Source: Io17-Chloro-G2 sp965226825 (GTDB lineage Bacteria > Chloroflexota > Dehalococcoidia > Lucifugimonadales > UBA3495). From it: a stretch of DNA of 64,000 nucleotides. Position numbers and translations under genes: made by a program. The stretch is taken from contig CBDDED010000003.1 in the NCBI GenBank assembly GCA_965226825.1, forward strand, positions 1,922,001-1,986,000, written 5' to 3'. The stretch's first letter is position 1. Every line of letters begins with the position of its first letter. Below are positions 7,681-15,173 of the stretch, piece by piece. The notes below the pieces were generated by a model. The model was given only the letters and a program-made list of their open reading frames with translations, had not been told where the DNA came from and made no database searches.

Positions 7681-8649
7681 CTACAGGCTCGCGCTTTCTT
7701 GGATTTCCCCTGCCAAGGTCTCCAGGGTAAATCCCTCCTTACGCACGCGGAGGTCAAAGTACAGCAGGGTGGTGCCAATCAATATCCACGGCATCCCCAA
7801 CGCTCCCACCAAAATTAGCCCCAACGTAGTCGCGGTCGAACTGTCCAGAAACAACGTGCTGGTCAGAACCGCCAATACCCCCAGGGGCACCGCATAAACC
7901 AGGACATACGCGATCCCGATCCCGAAAATCCTCCACCAACTCCCCTGAACCAACCTGGCGCTGCGGCCAAACGCCGGTGCAAAGGCGCGTCTTTCTATGA
8001 TTGTCGCCTGGGGAAAGAAGCCAAATAACACCAGCAGGAAGAAAGCAACCGGGATACCAACGATGATGACCACCAGGCCAACCGATGCCGCCAGCAGCAA
8101 AAATTGGCCCACCACCAGTGGGGCGCTCAACCCGATGGCGCGGCGATAGGAGACCTGGACTGACGCTGGATGGCCGGTGTAGATTGCGGCTACGGAGTAC
8201 ACGACGGCGCCCTGGGCAATAACGGTCAAAACAAAGACCACGAATGCAAGCGCTACTTCCTGCACCGGCGAGAGCGTGGCCAGACCGATCAGACTGGGAA
8301 TTTGCGGGACCAGGGCGATGGGGAAGAACAGCCAAAAGTAGCCCCGGTACAGCCGGAGAGTCTCAGCGAACAGGTCGGTCAACAATCTGGGGGGAATCTC
8401 GGCGGCTGGTTCGCCAATCCCGGCGGTTGCGGGCGGACCGGCCGGCCTGGCGGCTCCCGGCTCCAATATCTGCCCGCAGGACTGGCAAGCGCCATCGGTG
8501 GATGTTACGGCGGCGCCGCACGTCGGGCAAAAAATTTGGCCAAGATCCGCGGCTTCACTGCGCTCCAAAACCTGAGGCATGGCGCTGCCGCATTGGCCAC
8601 AGTACCGGGCTTCTTCCGGATTAGGTGATCCGCATTGGGAGCACTGCAC
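7681..8649 (-). CDS. Zinc-ribbon integral membrane protein, unknown function
   Basis: 322 aa from a GTG at 8649. The frame stays open upstream but there it overlaps the flavin reductase, so this start, where homology-like sequence begins, is preferred. Two zinc ribbons sit at the N-terminus: CSQCG...YCGQCG (Cys3, 6, 17, 20) and FCPTCG...CQSCG (about 43-62). A Pro/Ala linker leads to about six hydrophobic segments (roughly residues 105-310), with an amphipathic FAPAFGRSARLVQGSWWRIFG between them. This layout recalls DUF-type membrane proteins related to the glycerophosphodiesterase membrane domain, tethered to double zinc ribbons. It starts 14 bp after the flavin reductase stop, so the two are probably co-transcribed. 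No enzyme motif is visible. Confidence 0.75.
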   Translation of the reverse strand: MQCSQCGSPNPEEARYCGQCGSAMPQVLERSEAADLGQIFCPTCGAAVTSTDGACQSCGQILEPGAARPAGPPATAGIGEPAAEIPPRLLTDLFAETLRLYRGYFWLFFPIALVPQIPSLIGLATLSPVQEVALAFVVFVLTVIAQGAVVYSVAAIYTGHPASVQVSYRRAIGLSAPLVVGQFLLLAASVGLVVIIVGIPVAFFLLVLFGFFPQATIIERRAFAPAFGRSARLVQGSWWRIFGIGIAYVLVYAVPLGVLAVLTSTLFLDSSTATTLGLILVGALGMPWILIGTTLLYFDLRVRKEGFTLETLAGEIQESASL

Positions 8650-8662
8650 GCGACAACCGGGC

Positions 8663-9328
8663 TTAAGTCGAAGTGGATCTGGCGGCGCGGGTAGGTTCAC
8701 CGACCGAATGTCCGGCTCTCGGCAGGCTGATATCCGGACGGACCAACTCGAAGACATCGGTGGTGTGGCAGTACATGCTGCCGGCCAACCTTCCGGTAGG
8801 TCGCAGCTTTTGATGGTCAATCCGGTGGCCGTCGATGATGTCATCCCGGATGTGGGCCAGCACGACTTCTCCCAGAACCAGTCCATGTTCCTGGGCGCCT
8901 TCCCCGATTTTAATGATCTGGTTCAGCCGGCATTCCAGGTTAACCGGGGATTCAGCAACCCGCGGCGGTTTTACCAGGTCTGAGGGGGCCGGGGTCAAAC
9001 CGGCAATATCGAACTCACTTTCCTCGGAAGGGTATTCGGCGGCGGTTAGATTCATCGCTTCCGCAATGTCCTCCACCACGATGTTGACGACGAATTCCCC
9101 GGTTTTCTCGATGTTGTCCAGCGTGTCCTTGCTTTTGTGCGGGACCCGTCGGGTTGAAGAGAATATTACGGTGGCCGGATTGTAGGCGACCACATTGAAG
9201 AAAGAGTAGGGGGCCACGTTCAGGATCCCATCGGGGGACATGGTGGACACAAACGCGATCGGCCTGGGCACCACCACTCCGGTGATGACGCGATTGAATC
9301 CCTCGAAAGTGCGAGGATCGATTTTCAA
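8663..9328 (-). CDS. Flavin reductase family protein (FMN-binding split barrel)
   Basis: 221 aa from TTG 9328, with GGAGG 7 nt upstream. The family is seen in RTFEGFNRVITGVVVPRPIAF, SPDGILNVAPYSFFNVVAYNP (the FMN-phosphate loop) and HKSKDTLDNIEKTGEFVVN. The 'RPIAFVST' start and 'PYSFFN' are typical of the FlaRed/DIM6 group, which either supplies FMNH2 to monooxygenases or acts as a flavin store. A C-terminal MYCHTTDVFELVRP segment is also typical. A partner could be the LLM monooxygenase at 3399-4541, but they are 4 kb apart and on opposite strands. The last 20 residues are Arg/Ser/Thr-rich and probably unstructured. Confidence 0.9.
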   Translation of the reverse strand: MKIDPRTFEGFNRVITGVVVPRPIAFVSTMSPDGILNVAPYSFFNVVAYNPATVIFSSTRRVPHKSKDTLDNIEKTGEFVVNIVVEDIAEAMNLTAAEYPSEESEFDIAGLTPAPSDLVKPPRVAESPVNLECRLNQIIKIGEGAQEHGLVLGEVVLAHIRDDIIDGHRIDHQKLRPTGRLAGSMYCHTTDVFELVRPDISLPRAGHSVGEPTRAARSTST

Positions 9329-10055
9329 GACAGAGCCTCCACGGCCAATTGTTTCGTCAACCCCTGGGGGTATCGGGGGAAGGGTTAGCGGTTACAGGTA
9401 GAACACAATCCGGTGGTTCTGCGCTTTAATTCCCTGAGCCTGCTCAGGATGCCTTATCGCCGCTTCGGAGTGTTGGCCCCGGTCGATACAAGGCCGGAAG
9501 GCGTTCGGGCGCAACGGCTTAGACCACGCTCAAAAGCCAGCCGGAAGGCCACCGCTAGTTATATACCCGGCAATGACACCTGGCAAGAGAAGGGGCAGGC
9601 AGCGCAATCGCTTCTTAAAATCCTAGGATTCGCGCAAGCGGAGTCCCGCAATGCGTTGGTGCTGCAGTATTCGCCGGCCCCATTATTCGTCTTTCTCGCT
9701 GCAGTCGGAACCCAGAGCGCGTGTTGTCCTTTAATCTGGCTCCGGTGTCCAGGACAGGTCATGCGGCAAGCGCGACGGGAGGGGCTCCGCTTGCCCACAC
9801 TTGGCGAGTGGTCCCGGAGCCATGGACGCGTCAGCGCACGGAAAACGCTCTGGACTCCCGCTGCGTCGAGACAGACGAGGGGTTGGTGTGGTTGTAGAAA
9901 AGGCGGTCAGACATCGCTTTAGATGCCAGATTCCGCCGTCAAATTTGAACGCGTTTGTCCCGCGTCCGGGCCCATTCGGCTTTGACTTTCGCCCGAGCCG
10001 CTGCTAAGGTTGAGCCGATTTTACAGGGGGCGCTCAGCCAAAAAGGAGACCAGTT
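9329..10055. other. Gap holding a degenerate repeat element, no gene
   Basis: About 730 bp between divergent genes. Open frames such as 9413-9922 have no recognisable family and cross the degenerate inverted repeat pair at about 9678-9893, so I do not call them genes. The right end (after 10020) contains the AAAAAGGAG ribosome binding site of the next gene. Confidence 0.5.
9678..9893. repeat. Degenerate inverted-pair copy of the REP/MITE-like family
   Basis: A worn copy of the CATTCTCGCCGCAGCGGGAA type core lies at about 9680-9718 (CTTTCTCGCTGCAGTCGGAA). An inverted worn copy lies at 9845-9885 (CTCTGGACTCCCGCTGCGTC). The pair spacing of about 170 bp matches the better preserved elements near 23, 24 and 62 kb, which suggests an old insertion. 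Confidence 0.6.
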
Positions 10056-10562
10056 ATGCCCTGGGCCGAGACGATAGTCCAGGCGTTGAAGGATTGGGAT
10101 ACATCTCTCATCGCCTATGTGCCCGACGTTTCCATTCACCAGGTAACCAGCCTCATCGACGAAGACCCATTCTTCCATCTGGTTTCGGCCACACGGGAAG
10201 AAGAGGCCATAGGAATTGCTGTGGGGAGTTACGCGGTGGGCCGCAATGCCGCGGTGTTCATGCAGTCCAGCGGTTTTGGCAACAGTGTCAATGCTTTGGC
10301 CAGCTTGTGCGTTCCCGCAAGGACGCCGATCCCCATCTTTATAAATCTGAGAGGCGGCCCCGGGGAGTTCAACATTGCCCAGGTGCCCATGGGACGCACT
10401 ACCAGGCCTATTTTGGATCTGCTGGGCATGGTCCACTTCACGTTGGAGTCGGAAGACCGCATGGACAGGCTTGTGGACGGAGCGATTAAGCTGTGCCACG
10501 CCAACCGGCAGCCGGTAGCCATTTGCCTTACCCAGATGTTGCACGGAGGCAAACTTGCTTAG
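10056..10562 (+). CDS. ThDP-dependent decarboxylase, alpha (PYR-domain) subunit, sulfopyruvate decarboxylase-like
   Basis: 168 aa with a strong AAAAAGGAG before the ATG. It corresponds to the PYR domain only: ETIVQALKDW, YVPDVSIHQVTSLI, then ATREEEAIGIAVGSY, where the Glu contacts the ThDP pyrimidine, and the loop SSGFGNSVNALASL. Split PYR/PP subunits of this size are characteristic of sulfopyruvate decarboxylase (ComD/ComE) and phosphonopyruvate decarboxylase relatives. It overlaps the beta subunit gene by 8 nt, so the two are translated together. No other coenzyme M or phosphonate gene is in the window, so the 2-oxoacid substrate is open. Confidence 0.85.
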   Translation: MPWAETIVQALKDWDTSLIAYVPDVSIHQVTSLIDEDPFFHLVSATREEEAIGIAVGSYAVGRNAAVFMQSSGFGNSVNALASLCVPARTPIPIFINLRGGPGEFNIAQVPMGRTTRPILDLLGMVHFTLESEDRMDRLVDGAIKLCHANRQPVAICLTQMLHGGKLA

Positions 10563-11109
10563 ACTTGATGCGACCCGGTTGATCCTGGAACGGTCGGGGG
10601 AGCGGCCCATAGTAGCAAACCTGGGACCGACGAGCGACGAATTGTGGCACGCCGGGCACCGGGACCGCAATTTCTACACCTACGGCAGCATGGGCCTTTG
10701 CTCGTCCATTGCCTTGGGGATGGCCCTTTCCACCACCGAGCAGGTGATCTCCCTGGACGGCGACGGCTCCCTTTTGATGAACATGGGGACCATCGCCACC
10801 ATCGGGAGGGAGCAGCCGAAGAATCTCATTGTCGTGGTTTGGGACAATGAGCAGTGGGGGCAAACCGGCCACCAGCCCAGCCACACGGCCACGGGCACAA
10901 AGTTGGACCAGGTAGCCCGAAGCTGCGGAATCAACAACACGGCCGTCGTGTCAGACCTGGAAGAGTTGAAGGCGGTCTTCACCGACGCACTGGAGCAGGA
11001 GGGCCCCTGGTTCATCGTGGCCAAGGTCCAGGAGGCAGAGTACCTGCCGGTGGGCCCCGTGGAACCCGAGTTCACGCTATACCGGTTCAGGGCCTCATTC
11101 AACGCCTGA
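10555..11109 (+). CDS. ThDP-dependent decarboxylase, beta (PP-domain) subunit, sulfopyruvate decarboxylase-like
   Basis: 184 aa from a TTG at 10555, overlapping the alpha gene by 8 nt. This is the ThDP-diphosphate binding half: GSMGLCSSIALGMAL, then ISLDGDGSLLMNMG (the GDG start of the ThDP motif), ending about 25 residues later in VVWDNEQWG, where the Mg-binding Asn lies. The sequence after it (TGHQPSHTATGTKLDQVA) is typical of ComE-like proteins. Together with the alpha subunit it would decarboxylate a small 2-oxo acid to an aldehyde. A strong terminator follows at 11173. Confidence 0.85.
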   Translation: MLRLDATRLILERSGERPIVANLGPTSDELWHAGHRDRNFYTYGSMGLCSSIALGMALSTTEQVISLDGDGSLLMNMGTIATIGREQPKNLIVVVWDNEQWGQTGHQPSHTATGTKLDQVARSCGINNTAVVSDLEELKAVFTDALEQEGPWFIVAKVQEAEYLPVGPVEPEFTLYRFRASFNA

Positions 11110-11172
11110 CGGCTCAAGCAACGCCTTCTGGCTCAAGGCCCGGAGCGCGGTCGGATTCAAGACAGAACATCA

Positions 11173-11211
11173 AAAGACCCCGGCGAAGTCCAGGATTTCG
11201 CCGGGGTCTTT
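11173..11211. terminator. Strong bidirectional intrinsic terminator
   Basis: A perfect 15-bp stem AAAGACCCCGGCGAA (11173-11187) / TTCGCCGGGGTCTTT (11197-11211) with a 9-nt loop. The A-run on one side and T-run on the other allow use in both directions between the decarboxylase pair and the convergent dienelactone hydrolase gene. Confidence 0.9.
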
Positions 11212-11250
11212 GCTTGAACCCATGGTGACAGGCCCACAGTCTTGAGTAGG

Positions 11251-12021
11251 TTAGTTTTTCACGTATTGGTCAAACCAACCCAGAGTCCGGGCAAGGGCGT
11301 CGCTGGCTGAATCGGCATGGTAACTTCCGCGTTCATCGCAGTTGAACCCGTGGCCTGCGCCTTCGTAAACCTTGAAGTCGTGGGTGACCCCCGCCTCAGT
11401 CAGCTTTGCCTCAATGGTTTGGACGTCATCGGGGGACGGGTTGGCGTCATCAGCGCCAAAATTGCCCATTACCGGGATTTTGATCTGGTTGGTCAAGTCT
11501 ACCGGAGCCGGGCCTTCGCCGAATGGCACCAAAATTCTGCCGCCATAATAGACCGAGGCGGCGCTAAGCTCCGGGCAACTGGTTGCGGCCAGATAGGTGA
11601 TGCGCCCCCCGACACAGTAGCCGACGATGCCGATCTTGTTGCCCCGGGTACGCGCGTAATGGTTCTGAAGGTAGTCAATGGTAACGTTGATATCTTCTAC
11701 CAACTCGTCATCACGGAGAGCTCCCATATAACCCTGTACCGCCGGCATCTCATCGTAGCCCAGCTTAGGATTTGGATGCTGCCGGTGGTACAGCGCGGGA
11801 GCGACGGCAACGTAACCTTGCTGGGCAAAACCGTCACAGACCTTCTCGATGTGCCGGGTAACCCCAAAGGCTTCTTGGACGACAACAATGGCGGGGAAGC
11901 TATTTCCGGCGTCGGGGTTGGGATGGCTCACGTAAACGACCATATCCTGGCCTTGATAGCCATGCAGGTCGTCCATCTCACGGTCGCCACCGAATCTCAA
12001 ATTCTCCCAGAATGAAGGCAT
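11251..12021 (-). CDS. Dienelactone hydrolase family protein
   Basis: 256 aa, ATG at 12021 with GGAGG 8 nt upstream; an in-frame ATG at residue 16 (MDDLHGYQG) is a possible alternative. The family triad is complete: Cys136 in GYCVGG, Asp191/192 in GADDANPS and His224 in GAGHGF, plus the conserved Glu50 in VVQEAFG that primes the cysteine. Dienelactone hydrolases open carboxymethylenebutenolide in chlorocatechol breakdown, but many relatives act on other esters or lactones. No ortho-cleavage genes are adjacent, so the substrate is uncertain. Upstream, CCGGCTTGAT/CCGGGTACTC-like short repeats occur between 12030 and 12080. Confidence 0.92.
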   Translation of the reverse strand: MPSFWENLRFGGDREMDDLHGYQGQDMVVYVSHPNPDAGNSFPAIVVVQEAFGVTRHIEKVCDGFAQQGYVAVAPALYHRQHPNPKLGYDEMPAVQGYMGALRDDELVEDINVTIDYLQNHYARTRGNKIGIVGYCVGGRITYLAATSCPELSAASVYYGGRILVPFGEGPAPVDLTNQIKIPVMGNFGADDANPSPDDVQTIEAKLTEAGVTHDFKVYEGAGHGFNCDERGSYHADSASDALARTLGWFDQYVKN

Positions 12022-12463
12022 TGTTCAACCTCCTCTAACTACTCTCTATCAAGCCGGGTACTCTCAATCAAGCCGGGCGCCAAGGGATCGGGTGCGCCCC
12101 AATCCCCAAAACGGCGCCTTCCCTCATTCAACCAACCTGAAATCGCCACGATTTTAGCAGAGCCTCAAGTCAGGCACAAGCTAGACCGCCGCCATTACCG
12201 GGCATTCCTGGTTGGACACGCAAGCACGGCGTCCGGAGAATCCCAAATGCCGCGGCTGGAAGAGGCCTGTGGTGAGAGTGAATACACGTTACCCAGGGAT
12301 GTTCCCTGAAGCGAGGGGGGAATCGGGGCAGGGTCAGGGCGCGGCGGGCCCCCCGGGAGCAGGTCGGGCCGCAGCCTGGGCGGGCACCGGAGCGGCGTAT
12401 ATAGAGTCTGGTGCACCGGGCGTCGGGACACAATTCCCCGGGACGGTGTTTTTGGATCGCTTG
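12022..12463. other. Non-coding region upstream of dienelactone hydrolase
   Basis: About 440 bp, very G-rich in the middle (12310-12400). Short direct repeats (TCAAGCCGGG twice between 12047 and 12080) lie close to the hydrolase start and may belong to its promoter. No gene is supported. Confidence 0.4.
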
Positions 12464-12500
12464 CAGACCTGCGGAGGGCTTGAAGTTATCCGCAGGTCTG
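12464..12500 (-). terminator. Perfect 12-bp hairpin downstream of the tubulin-like operon
   Basis: CAGACCTGCGGA (12464-12475) and TCCGCAGGTCTG (12489-12500) are exact complements separated by 13 nt. They lie 26 bp beyond the stop of the leftward gene at 12526. Leftward of the stem there is a short A/T run (CCAAAAACA on the minus strand) about 8 nt away. It is a likely transcript-end structure, although the U-tract is displaced. Confidence 0.6.
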
Positions 12501-12525
12501 TCGTGGTCAAAGCGTCAATATGGGG

Positions 12526-13320
12526 TTAGTTGGCCCTCTCGGTCTCAATCTGGTCGACCAACTGGGCGACCTCCGCGAGTACGGATGCGACAACTTGGTC
12601 AGCAGGTCGCTTGAGGATCAAGGCCTCATCGGGTTGCAGGCCGCTAAGGTCCAATTTCATGGATGCATGGACCTGGCCGGTGGTGTCTTGCAACTCCAAT
12701 TCGTAAAACATCCTAACGCGGAGGTTAGTGGAGAAGATACTGGGGCCGGCCGGTTGAGAGTAGGTCTGGGTAACGCTCAGAGTTCCCTCGTCGCCATCGA
12801 AGTATAGAACGCGTTGCACTTTCTCGCTGTGGAAGAGAGTGACCTCGGCGTTGGTCGGGGTCTGGCCTCTTGCATAGTTTTCGATTTTAACAGTGCTCGT
12901 AATGTCCTGATCATCGTTGTAAGTAGCGAACAGGAAGGTGTTGGCCTGGGTCTCAGTATTCACCTGCAGGGTGTACCAAGTTTCGGACGTAACCCCGGAA
13001 GTCAGAATCAAGCTGACCCACCCATCGGAAAGAATTTCGCCGAAGTTGGCTTCGGGCACAACCTTGGTTTTAGGTGCGCTGGAGCTTGCGTCGGACGCTG
13101 CCGGAGGAGAATCCGTAGCGGCCGGCGCGGCAACAGTATTTGGTACAGCCGGCATCTCTACGCTGGCTGCGGACCCGTTCCCATTACCGCCATTAGAGTC
13201 TGAACCGAATGCTCCTGCGAAGAATGCGCCCAAGACCACGACTATCGCCACCACTATCACTACGGAACCAATAATAAGCCATTTGTTTCCGCGCCCTTCA
13301 CGCGTCCTTGTGGCTCGCAT
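12526..13320 (-). CDS. Single-pass membrane-anchored protein, unknown function, partner of tubulin-like GTPase
   Basis: 264 aa from ATG 13320, with GGAGAG 4-8 nt upstream (a TTG one codon earlier is also possible). After a short basic N-terminus (RATRTREGRGNK) comes one strong membrane helix (about 13-37, LIIGSVVIVVAIVVVLGAFF). A Gly/Asn/Ser/Ala/Pro-rich linker (about 40-90) leads to a beta-rich extracytoplasmic domain (about 95-230: DGWVSLILTSGVTSETWYTLQVN and later VQRVLYFDGDEGTLSVTQTYS) and a C-terminal amphipathic helix (ADQVVASVLAEVAQLVDQIE). I recognise no family. It starts 84 bp downstream of the tubulin-like gene on the same strand, so it is probably co-transcribed. It could be a membrane anchor or outer partner for that filament protein, which is inference. 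Confidence 0.75.
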   Translation of the reverse strand: MRATRTREGRGNKWLIIGSVVIVVAIVVVLGAFFAGAFGSDSNGGNGNGSAASVEMPAVPNTVAAPAATDSPPAASDASSSAPKTKVVPEANFGEILSDGWVSLILTSGVTSETWYTLQVNTETQANTFLFATYNDDQDITSTVKIENYARGQTPTNAEVTLFHSEKVQRVLYFDGDEGTLSVTQTYSQPAGPSIFSTNLRVRMFYELELQDTTGQVHASMKLDLSGLQPDEALILKRPADQVVASVLAEVAQLVDQIETERAN

Positions 13321-13404
13321 CAATCTCTCCCCGTCAAACTTAACATTCGGCTACTGCGCGCCAAGGCGCGCGAGGTCTTGCTTGTGACCTGATTCGGGAA
13401 TCCG

Positions 13405-14661
13405 CTAGAGCAACGGCACGTCGTCGGCCATGCGGGTAGCAACCTCCCAGGCCTTTTCTCTCGATTCCCTTTTCTCTTGAACCTTGGTCATCATCTGGGT
13501 GGCCCGCTCGGTGAACCATTCCACCTTTTCTATTGCAGCTCCTTCACCCACGTTGGTGATTATAGCGGTCACTGCAATGGTATCGGAGGTCCGCCCGGGA
13601 TAGGTGCCCTTGCGGCGCCCGGCTCCGGGAACCCGGTCGGCGAAGCAGTTATCCATCATTTCGATGATTTCCTCGGTAGCTTCTCGGGCAGGTCCGCTGA
13701 ACAGTCCCAACACGTTGGCGGCGTCGTAGTAAACGTGACCGTTGCGTTCAACTTCGCAGTCGATGGACAACTCTGCCAGCGCCTGGTGCACCACGTTCTG
13801 AGCGCGCTCGATCCGGGCCTTGGACGCGGAGAAATGCCTGGGGGCGTTGTTTTTCTTGAAAATTCCCCCCAGCAACCCTCCGGCTTCCTTGGGAACAGTA
13901 GTTTGGCTAACACCTATGGCACAAGGTCCCTTCACGATGCGTATAACGTCGTTGGCATCCAGGACTTCCCCAATGAAGCGCCGGTCAGTCTCCTCGCCGA
14001 CACAGAGAATGTCCATGAAGGAATCGGCTATCCGGCGGTTAATCTGCTGGAGGTTAAGCCCAGCCTCGGCTCCCTTCCTGACAAACTTTTGGTTGTCCAC
14101 CATGAAGACGGCGTCGGCCTTGGAGTTGTGCAGCATGCGCTTGAGGCAGGTGGCGGTGTTTACCATGCTGTCCGGGTCGTCGTACTGGTTGTCAAAAGGC
14201 AACACCAGCATGGCCCAAACCGGTTTCTTAAAGGCATCTTTGAGCAGGTCTACTATGACCCCAACCGAACCGGAACCGGTGCCTCCCGCCGTTGTGGCGC
14301 ACACCAAAATTGCATCGGCGGTATAGACGTCGCCGTTGTCCCTTATGGTGCTCATTATGTTCTTTTCGCCCCGGCGAGCCTGTTCTGCGCCATCGGCATT
14401 CACCTTACCGGCGCCGCGGCCACGGAACTCATCGGTAGTGCCCAGAAGGATGGAGTGGTTATCTGTTTGGGGGATGTGCTTGAGCCCATAGAGGTCGGCA
14501 GCTCCCAGGTTGATCGCGAACGCCCCGGTATACAGGGGATCATTCTTGCCACCGGTGAAAATGCGTATGTGCCTGTTTTTCCAAACCCATTTGCTGAGAG
14601 CGACGAACTCATCGGCTATGTTGGAGCCACCCTGTCCGGTACCGACAACTACTAACTTCAT
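13405..14661 (-). CDS. Divergent tubulin/FtsZ-superfamily GTPase
   Basis: 418 aa, ATG at 14661 with AGGAG 6 nt upstream. The N-terminus MKLVVVGTGQGGSNIAD is the first nucleotide-binding loop. FRGRGAGKVNADGAEQA (79-95) occupies the T3 position, and GGTGSGS (126-132) is the tubulin signature loop. LPFDNQYDDPDSMVN is the T5 region, and VLDANDVIRIVKGPCAIGVS resembles the FtsZ synergy loop (NxDxxDV...G.a..GiG), keeping both acidic residues. The first domain is expanded relative to FtsZ (about 25 extra residues at 35-60), and the C-terminus is a charged helix (QEKRESREKAWEVATRM) rather than the FtsZ tail peptide. It is not a housekeeping FtsZ, because no division genes are nearby. It is closer in general look to CetZ-like or other uncharacterised tubulin-like proteins. 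It should bind GTP and polymerise, and its cellular role is unknown. Confidence 0.88.
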   Translation of the reverse strand: MKLVVVGTGQGGSNIADEFVALSKWVWKNRHIRIFTGGKNDPLYTGAFAINLGAADLYGLKHIPQTDNHSILLGTTDEFRGRGAGKVNADGAEQARRGEKNIMSTIRDNGDVYTADAILVCATTAGGTGSGSVGVIVDLLKDAFKKPVWAMLVLPFDNQYDDPDSMVNTATCLKRMLHNSKADAVFMVDNQKFVRKGAEAGLNLQQINRRIADSFMDILCVGEETDRRFIGEVLDANDVIRIVKGPCAIGVSQTTVPKEAGGLLGGIFKKNNAPRHFSASKARIERAQNVVHQALAELSIDCEVERNGHVYYDAANVLGLFSGPAREATEEIIEMMDNCFADRVPGAGRRKGTYPGRTSDTIAVTAIITNVGEGAAIEKVEWFTERATQMMTKVQEKRESREKAWEVATRMADDVPLL

Positions 14662-14792
14662 GACTCGCTCCTATCTACCTTGGATATCGATTTTCGTTCA
14701 CAAGCAGGCCAGGTGGGTTAAGTGCTGAACCATGGCGTAAGCTTGTGGCTTTCGTCAAATAATGCCAAAACCAACGCTACCGCTGTGGGCCG

Positions 14793-14814
14793 GGGTAACA
14801 CGTGGGTAACACGT
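14793..14814. repeat. Tandem 11-bp repeat, candidate operator for the tubulin-like operon
   Basis: GGGTAACACGT occurs twice without a gap, about 130 bp upstream of the tubulin-like start codon and close to a TATGAT element. Perfect tandem sites next to a promoter are typical of regulator binding, but no regulator is identified. Confidence 0.5.
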
Positions 14815-15069
14815 TTAGGTATCATATTTTTCGCATGTTTTGGCGATTATGTCAATCTTCCTACGGTGTCGGGGCTCCCTTGCGAGTAACTCTACCCTTC
14901 CAAAGCGCGGAACGCGAGCCTACCTAAGGTCGCTGGGACGGCCCCGTAGTTAGTATATTTGAAAAAACATTGCGGAGTAATATAAAAATCCTACGAAAAC
15001 AGTAAGTTTTCAGGCTCGACTAAAGTGCCCGACCGGTGACCAGGCTAAATCGGCAACCCAAACCCCCAA

Positions 15070-15088
15070 CCTCCGGCGAAACCGGAGG
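15070..15088 (-). terminator. Hairpin downstream of the molybdenum hydroxylase operon
   Basis: CCTCCGG (15070-15076) and CCGGAGG (15082-15088) form a 7-bp stem about 85 bp beyond the stop at 15174. Leftward it is followed by a G/T-rich run (GGGGGTTTGGGTT on the minus strand). A plausible but weak terminator. Confidence 0.4.
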
Positions 15089-15173
15089 GGCCTTCCGACA
15101 ATGGCCGGCGCCAAATGCGGGCCAATGGTTGCGGCCCAGCGTCCCAATCCGGCCAGAGGTCGACCAGATGATT

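Larger units (their letters stand above)
14662..15173. other. AT-richer regulatory gap upstream of the tubulin-like operon
   Basis: About 510 bp without a gene. It contains two tandem 11-bp copies GGGTAACACGT (14793-14814). On the minus strand there is TATGAT (14821-14826) and, 23 bp upstream, TTGACA (14850-14855); this spacing is too long for an ordinary promoter. A hairpin lies at 15070-15088. The stretch from 14940 to 15015 is strikingly A/T-rich for this genome. Confidence 0.45.

Noticed and set aside
9413..9922. 169-codon plus-strand open frame
   Set aside because: It spans a degenerate inverted repeat element and has no coding signature.
13477..14655. 392-codon plus-strand open frame
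   Set aside because: Antisense to the tubulin-like gene, whose GTP-binding motifs are unambiguous.
13405..14661. Housekeeping FtsZ
   Set aside because: Length, expanded first domain, missing C-terminal FtsZ tail and lack of division-cluster neighbours argue against it.
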